Source: Begonia masoniana (taxonomy: Eukaryota; Streptophyta; Magnoliopsida; Cucurbitales; Begoniaceae). From it: a stretch of 64,000 nucleotides of DNA. The stretch spans positions 47,967,259-48,031,258 of the forward strand of contig CM039503.1 in the NCBI GenBank assembly GCA_022432975.1, read 5' to 3'. The position numbers and the translations under genes were made by a program. The notes below the pieces were generated by a model. It saw only the letters and a list, made by a program, of their open reading frames with translations. It made no database searches and was not told the origin of the DNA. Shown in pieces: positions 60,301-64,000 of the stretch (position 1 is the stretch's first letter; each line of letters starts with the position of its first letter).

Positions 60301-60440
60301 TTGTTCGTGATGTGATTGCTCATGGTGATTTCGAAGTGAGTAAAATTAGTACTCATGATAACCCTGTTGATATGATGACCAAGATTTTGCCCACATCTAA
60401 GTTCAAACTTTGTTTGAACTTGGTTGGTATTAGTTGCTGA
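57320..60440 (+). pseudogene. CopiaC pol with many stops
   Basis: Protease remnant (WILDSACTFHMC) near 57344. Integrase follows with SLWHMRLGHMSEHG, CKHCLARKQ, DDFSRKVWVFF, RTDNGLEF and [13 protein letters not shown]. Reverse transcriptase is next (QLDVKTAFLHGELEEDIY, LKKSLYGLK), with its active-site motif changed from YVDD to YVED near 59477. RNase H closes it, ending with [12 protein letters not shown]. Stops include TAA near 58382 and 59348, and several after 59830. It resembles TNT1-94-type pol. Non-functional. Confidence 0.9.
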
Positions 60441-60530
60441 TTTCGCCCTGAGGGGCTTTTATGGTAGAGGAGTTTCGCTGAAGTTTTAGAGTATATTTTT
60501 ATGCAGTAGAATTCGTGTCTAGGTGAAGAT

Positions 60531-60779
60531 TGTTAGTTTCGGTGTCACCCGATTTCTGACTGAGTCAGGCCGGTTTCAGCCCACTTTGTGAATCTCAATA
60601 TGACTAGGGTTTTATGTTATGTATAAATATATACTAGTGTGGCAAAATTCATTGTACCTTGATTTGACATAGTGATTTCTCCTCTGCCTGTGGTTTTTTT
60701 CCTTCTAGGGTTTCCATGTAAATCTTGGTGTCTACTTTTTCTCGTTTTTCTTTTTAGTTTTTAGTTCGATTTTTCAACA
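60531..60779 (+). repeat. CopiaC 3' LTR
   Basis: 249 bp, the same length as the 5' LTR, with about a dozen substitutions between them. This suggests CopiaC is older than the Sirevirus or CopiaA. Confidence 0.93.
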
Positions 60780-61140
60780 GTTTTTGAATTACAGCATTGG
60801 GGTCAGCAATAGCAATTGAATTCGTAGTGATTTTTAGTCTTGCAATACTGCTTATATTTTTCACATGCAAATGTGCAATCCTTCTCGTTTACGAAAGAAC
60901 GAAAGAAAAATCAAAGGGTAGTGAACTACCGAATTCCCTGAAAAAGAATGTACATACCCGTTCGGTTCTGGCATTTCATTTGTCCTAAGTTTTTGGTTGT
61001 GTAAAATCTTTATACCCATGTTTTTTGTTGAGCTGTAGGAAAGTTCATTCACAGAATTGGCTCAGATAATAATCAGCTTACTGCTGCTAACTGTAGACCA
61101 CTCACCACTGATGACGGGCGAGAGGAGGCTGTTTAATGGT
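60780..61140 (+). pseudogene. GEX2 fragment: transmembrane exon and truncated last exon
   Basis: Copies 30028-30313 and then joins sequence equal to 30534 onward, so 220 bp covering most of the last exon are deleted. The transmembrane exon is well kept (IAIEFVVIFSLAILLIFF). Without the upstream half of the gene it cannot make GEX2. Confidence 0.88.
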
Positions 61141-61414
61141 ATTATTGTAGTATAATTTATGATCTCCAATAATGTACCTAATTTTCCAACAGCTGCTCTC
61201 CAGGAATGTCTTTCAACATGGACGCAAATACAATTTTAGTGTAATTATTGTAATCTTATTGGCTTTGATTATTCTAAAAGAAAAGATAGTTGAATGTTTG
61301 AGTGGATTATCAAATCCGATGTTTTTGACATTGACATTAAATGTATATTTCAGTATGTTACTGGTTCATGGGTAAGTTATTATGATAAATTATAAAGGGT
61401 ATTTTATTTACATG

Positions 61415-61455
<41 letters not shown>

Positions 61456-61702
61456 TTTACATGCGAGGATAAGAATCAGTATCCAACAATGGTAGAATTG
61501 GTGATGGGGAAGTTATGGATTTGATTGGATATAAAGCACACCAGCATTGTTAGCCTGAATGGCTTCTTCAACTTTATTTGTACACAACCCAACCCAGGGA
61601 ACGCAATACTCACAGGAAAGCCTGCACCTTCCCAGAGGAACGAAGACGATCCCATCCACACAACTAAGCAAAACAAAGGAGAAGTTTCCAAATGATACGC
61701 AC
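61141..61702. other. EH-B 3' flank
   Basis: Similar to 31640-31977 near EH-A, with indels. Contains an AG microsatellite (about 61420-61452) absent from the other copy. No gene is seen. Confidence 0.6.
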
Positions 61703-62873
61703 CTACGAGAACTTGCTGATGAAGTCGTATATGTGTTTGCTTATCTCATCAGGCCTTTCTTCATGGACGAAATGCCCTGCTCCTTCCACAACTACTATCT
61801 CCTGCAGAAACGGCACACTTCTGTTCATTCCTCCCTTGTGTATGTAATCCCTCGCGCCCGATGAGCTGTATGTCAGATCATGGTCTCCCACTATGAATTT
61901 TACTGGAACTTTTATCTGCGCACCACTCCATGGACTGCTAAGCTCCCAGCTCCTGCAACAAATACCAGATTACTGGGATAGGTTTGAGCCCCGATGGATA
62001 ATGCGTTTTGCCCTAATTTGAAGGTGACTTACAAATCCAGATTCCGGTAGTAGTTAAATGGCCCAGTGAACCCTTTCTTCTCGTAGCTAGAGACGTAATA
62101 GTTTACGTCTTCTTCCGAAAACCATGAGGGCAACTCTATGGGAGTCTCTGACTCCCGCTTAAATAGATTACCTCTTGGTAGAAAAAGTGGAGCCGGATTG
62201 CGGTATGTTAGGAGTTCCCTGACAACTCTTGCAGTTCAAATCTGGGCAAACTCGGCCTCTATTTCACCAGCCTCCTAAATCACAATTTCGGATTATGTTT
62301 AACAATGGTGTTTGTAATTAGTTCTAGATGTCAAAAGCAATTTAATATTTTTTTTGCTTGAAATTATTCTCTCTACTATGATGCAATCGATCGGAAGAGC
62401 ACCTGAAACCTGCACATGTAGTAATCGTCGCCATACATGCTTCTGAGAGACTCAATTGGCTTCCTCTTAGGGTTTCTTGGAGCAAAGACCACGCTCATAT
62501 TCACCAGCGCCCTGACTCTATCCGGCCGATAGAGGCAAAGATTCCAGGCTATCATCGCGCCCAAATCGTGTCCCACCACGAAAACCTTCTCTTGATCGGC
62601 GGCTATGGCGTCTAGTAGTCCGATGAGATCGCCGACGATATGGAGGCTCGTGTAGCTAGAGGAAGACGGTGGCGCGTCTGTTTCGCCGAAACCACGGAGA
62701 TCGGGGGCGACTGCTCGGTAGCCGAGCAAGGCGAGTGCTAGAATTTGGTGGCGCCAGGAGTACCAGAGCTCGGGAAAACCGTGGATGAGGAGAACGACTG
62801 GACCAGTTCCCTTCTCCGCCACATGAATGTTCAGGCCATTGACGTTCACAGTTCTGTGCTGTATGCTCTCCAT
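61703..62873 (-). pseudogene. Epoxide hydrolase copy EH-B with a nonsense codon
   Basis: Same three-exon structure as EH-A (62873-62403, 62274-62033, 61952-61703) with equal exon lengths. Exon 1 is identical to EH-A over all 471 bp as far as I can see. In exon 2, codon 170 is TGA (62238-62236) where EH-A has GGA, a single base change. The stop falls after the nucleophile Asp but before the relay Asp and base His, so a translated product would lack two of the three catalytic residues and most of the cap domain. Exons 2 and 3 also carry a handful of substitutions. It is probably a young pseudogene; stop-codon readthrough or a truncated product cannot be excluded. Confidence 0.9.
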
Positions 62874-63012
62874 CTCTCCGTGCGAAAGAGCAAGAATTGA
62901 TGAAGAAGGGGTATATAAGCAAACCATGTGCGAAGTAAAAACGACATGTCGTCGAAGGATTTTCATTTCTAATCTTTTAGAATCTTTTATATGTACATTT
63001 ATATATATTTTT

Positions 63013-64000
63013 TAGAAATTACCGTTTTTGGATCTCAAATATATGTTTTTTTCAATTCAAACATTAAAGTATTAAATTTGATGATCTAAACCTTAAAGTA
63101 TAAATAACCTAACAAAATAAACTTTAACGGACGTCCTATGACCGTCCTCTCTCGAATTTTGTCGTAAAACGGATGGACTCTTAAAAATAGAGTCTGTCCA
63201 TTCTAGAGAACGGACGCACCTTGAGAGGGTGGTGACCGTCCTCTCTTAAAATTAGAAAGAGAGAGGACGGTCACCACCGTCCAAACATGCGTCCTTTCTT
63301 TAAAATCTGGCGAGAGCGGACGACATCACTCTCCAAGAGTACGTCCTATCTCCATGCACCACCATTAACCTTAATTTATAAATTAATTTTACAAAAATAT
63401 CAAACAACATTAGATTTAATCGAAAATTTTATCACATGTTCATTATATTATGGTAAAATAATTTGAAAATTTTCATGATTTTATAAATTTGGTATGATTT
63501 ATTATAATTGTTTTACGTATATTTTATAAAATAATTCACTAAAATTACAATAAATTGTACAAGTGTTAGAAAATCACGAAAAATTTCAGATTATCTTCTC
63601 ATGATGTGGTGAATACGTGGTAAAATGTTTAAGTAAATCCAATATCTTTTACTAAACGATGTTAGATTTATTTAAAAAAATTTAAAAATAGTAAGCAATA
63701 TTGGATTTATTTAAAATAATTTTTATTAGATGTTTATAACATCATGAGAAAATAATTTGAAAAATTTCATGATTTTCTAACACTTGTACGAGTTATTGTA
63801 ATTTTAGTGAATTATTTTTTAAAATATATGTAAAAACATTATAATAAATCATACAAATGCTATAAAATCATGACAATTTTCAGATTATTTTTTCATAATA
63901 TAATGAACACGTGATAAAATTTTCGATTAAATCCAATGTTATTTGATATTTTTGTAAAGTTAATTTATAAAATGATGTTAATAATAATGTGCGGAGATAT
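63013..64000. mobile_element. Second copy of the Mutator-like element, cut by the window end
   Basis: Matches 33293 onward with scattered substitutions. The left end reads TAGAAATTACCG where the other copy has GGGAAATTACTG. The flanking T-rich sequence is the same, so this is a duplicated insertion and not an independent one. Confidence 0.85.

Larger units (their letters stand above)
54130..60779 (+). mobile_element. CopiaC: decayed TNT1-like Copia element
   Basis: A 6.65-kb element with 249-bp LTRs (54130-54378 and 60531-60779; TGTTAGTTTCGG ... TTCAACA), flanked by GTTTT (54125-54129 and 60780-60784). The primer-binding site TGGCATCAGAGC is at 54381-54392. Gag is split by a 1.3-kb insertion, and pol contains many stops. 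It sits in the GEX2 copy in the intron before the transmembrane exon. Confidence 0.92.

Overview
This is nuclear DNA from a flowering plant, most likely a eudicot. Two housekeeping or gamete genes have plant-type intron-exon structures (branched-chain 2-oxoacid dehydrogenase E2, and a GEX2-like filamin-repeat protein). A plant soluble epoxide hydrolase is present in two copies. Most of the remaining sequence is nested LTR retrotransposons whose primer-binding sites match plant initiator-Met tRNA. I cannot name the species.

Layout. 1-2623: gene-poor DNA, possibly with small exon remnants. 2624-17753: a Ty1/Copia element (CopiaA, TSD GATCA) whose 5' LTR is split by a complete Sirevirus-like Copia element (2760-13125, TSD GTTAT). 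The Sirevirus carries gag, pol and an extra 'env-like' ORF. 17754-19749: the rest of the insertion target and the upstream region of BCE2. 19750-24238: intact eight-exon BCE2. About 24573-30397: GEX2-like gene, intact from its second mapped exon to its stop. 30398-31977: 3' region with microsatellites. 31978-33154 (minus): intact three-exon epoxide hydrolase, EH-A. 33293-34747: Mutator-like non-autonomous element with long inverted repeats. 35352-61085: a broken second copy of the 3' half of GEX2, interrupted by many insertions. These are CopiaB (37699-46497, itself holding a reverse Sirevirus-type solo LTR and a Ty3/Gypsy-type solo LTR), a second Gypsy-type solo LTR carrying a 2.3-kb satellite of 40-bp units (47129-51690), an unclassified 1.26-kb insertion, and CopiaC (54130-60779, with its own 1.3-kb insertion). 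61703-62873 (minus): EH-B, a near-identical copy of EH-A with a nonsense codon. After 63013: the duplicated Mutator-like element, running off the window.

History. A block holding the GEX2 3' half, the epoxide hydrolase and the Mutator-like element was duplicated. The downstream copy of the GEX2 part also underwent a 1.3-kb internal tandem duplication (microhomology ATG), and one Copia insertion was carried into two of those units. That copy then absorbed insertions while the upstream genes stayed intact. The intact BCE2, GEX2 and EH-A genes act in unrelated processes: mitochondrial branched-chain amino-acid breakdown, gamete attachment, and epoxide hydrolysis. They are neighbours rather than a pathway.
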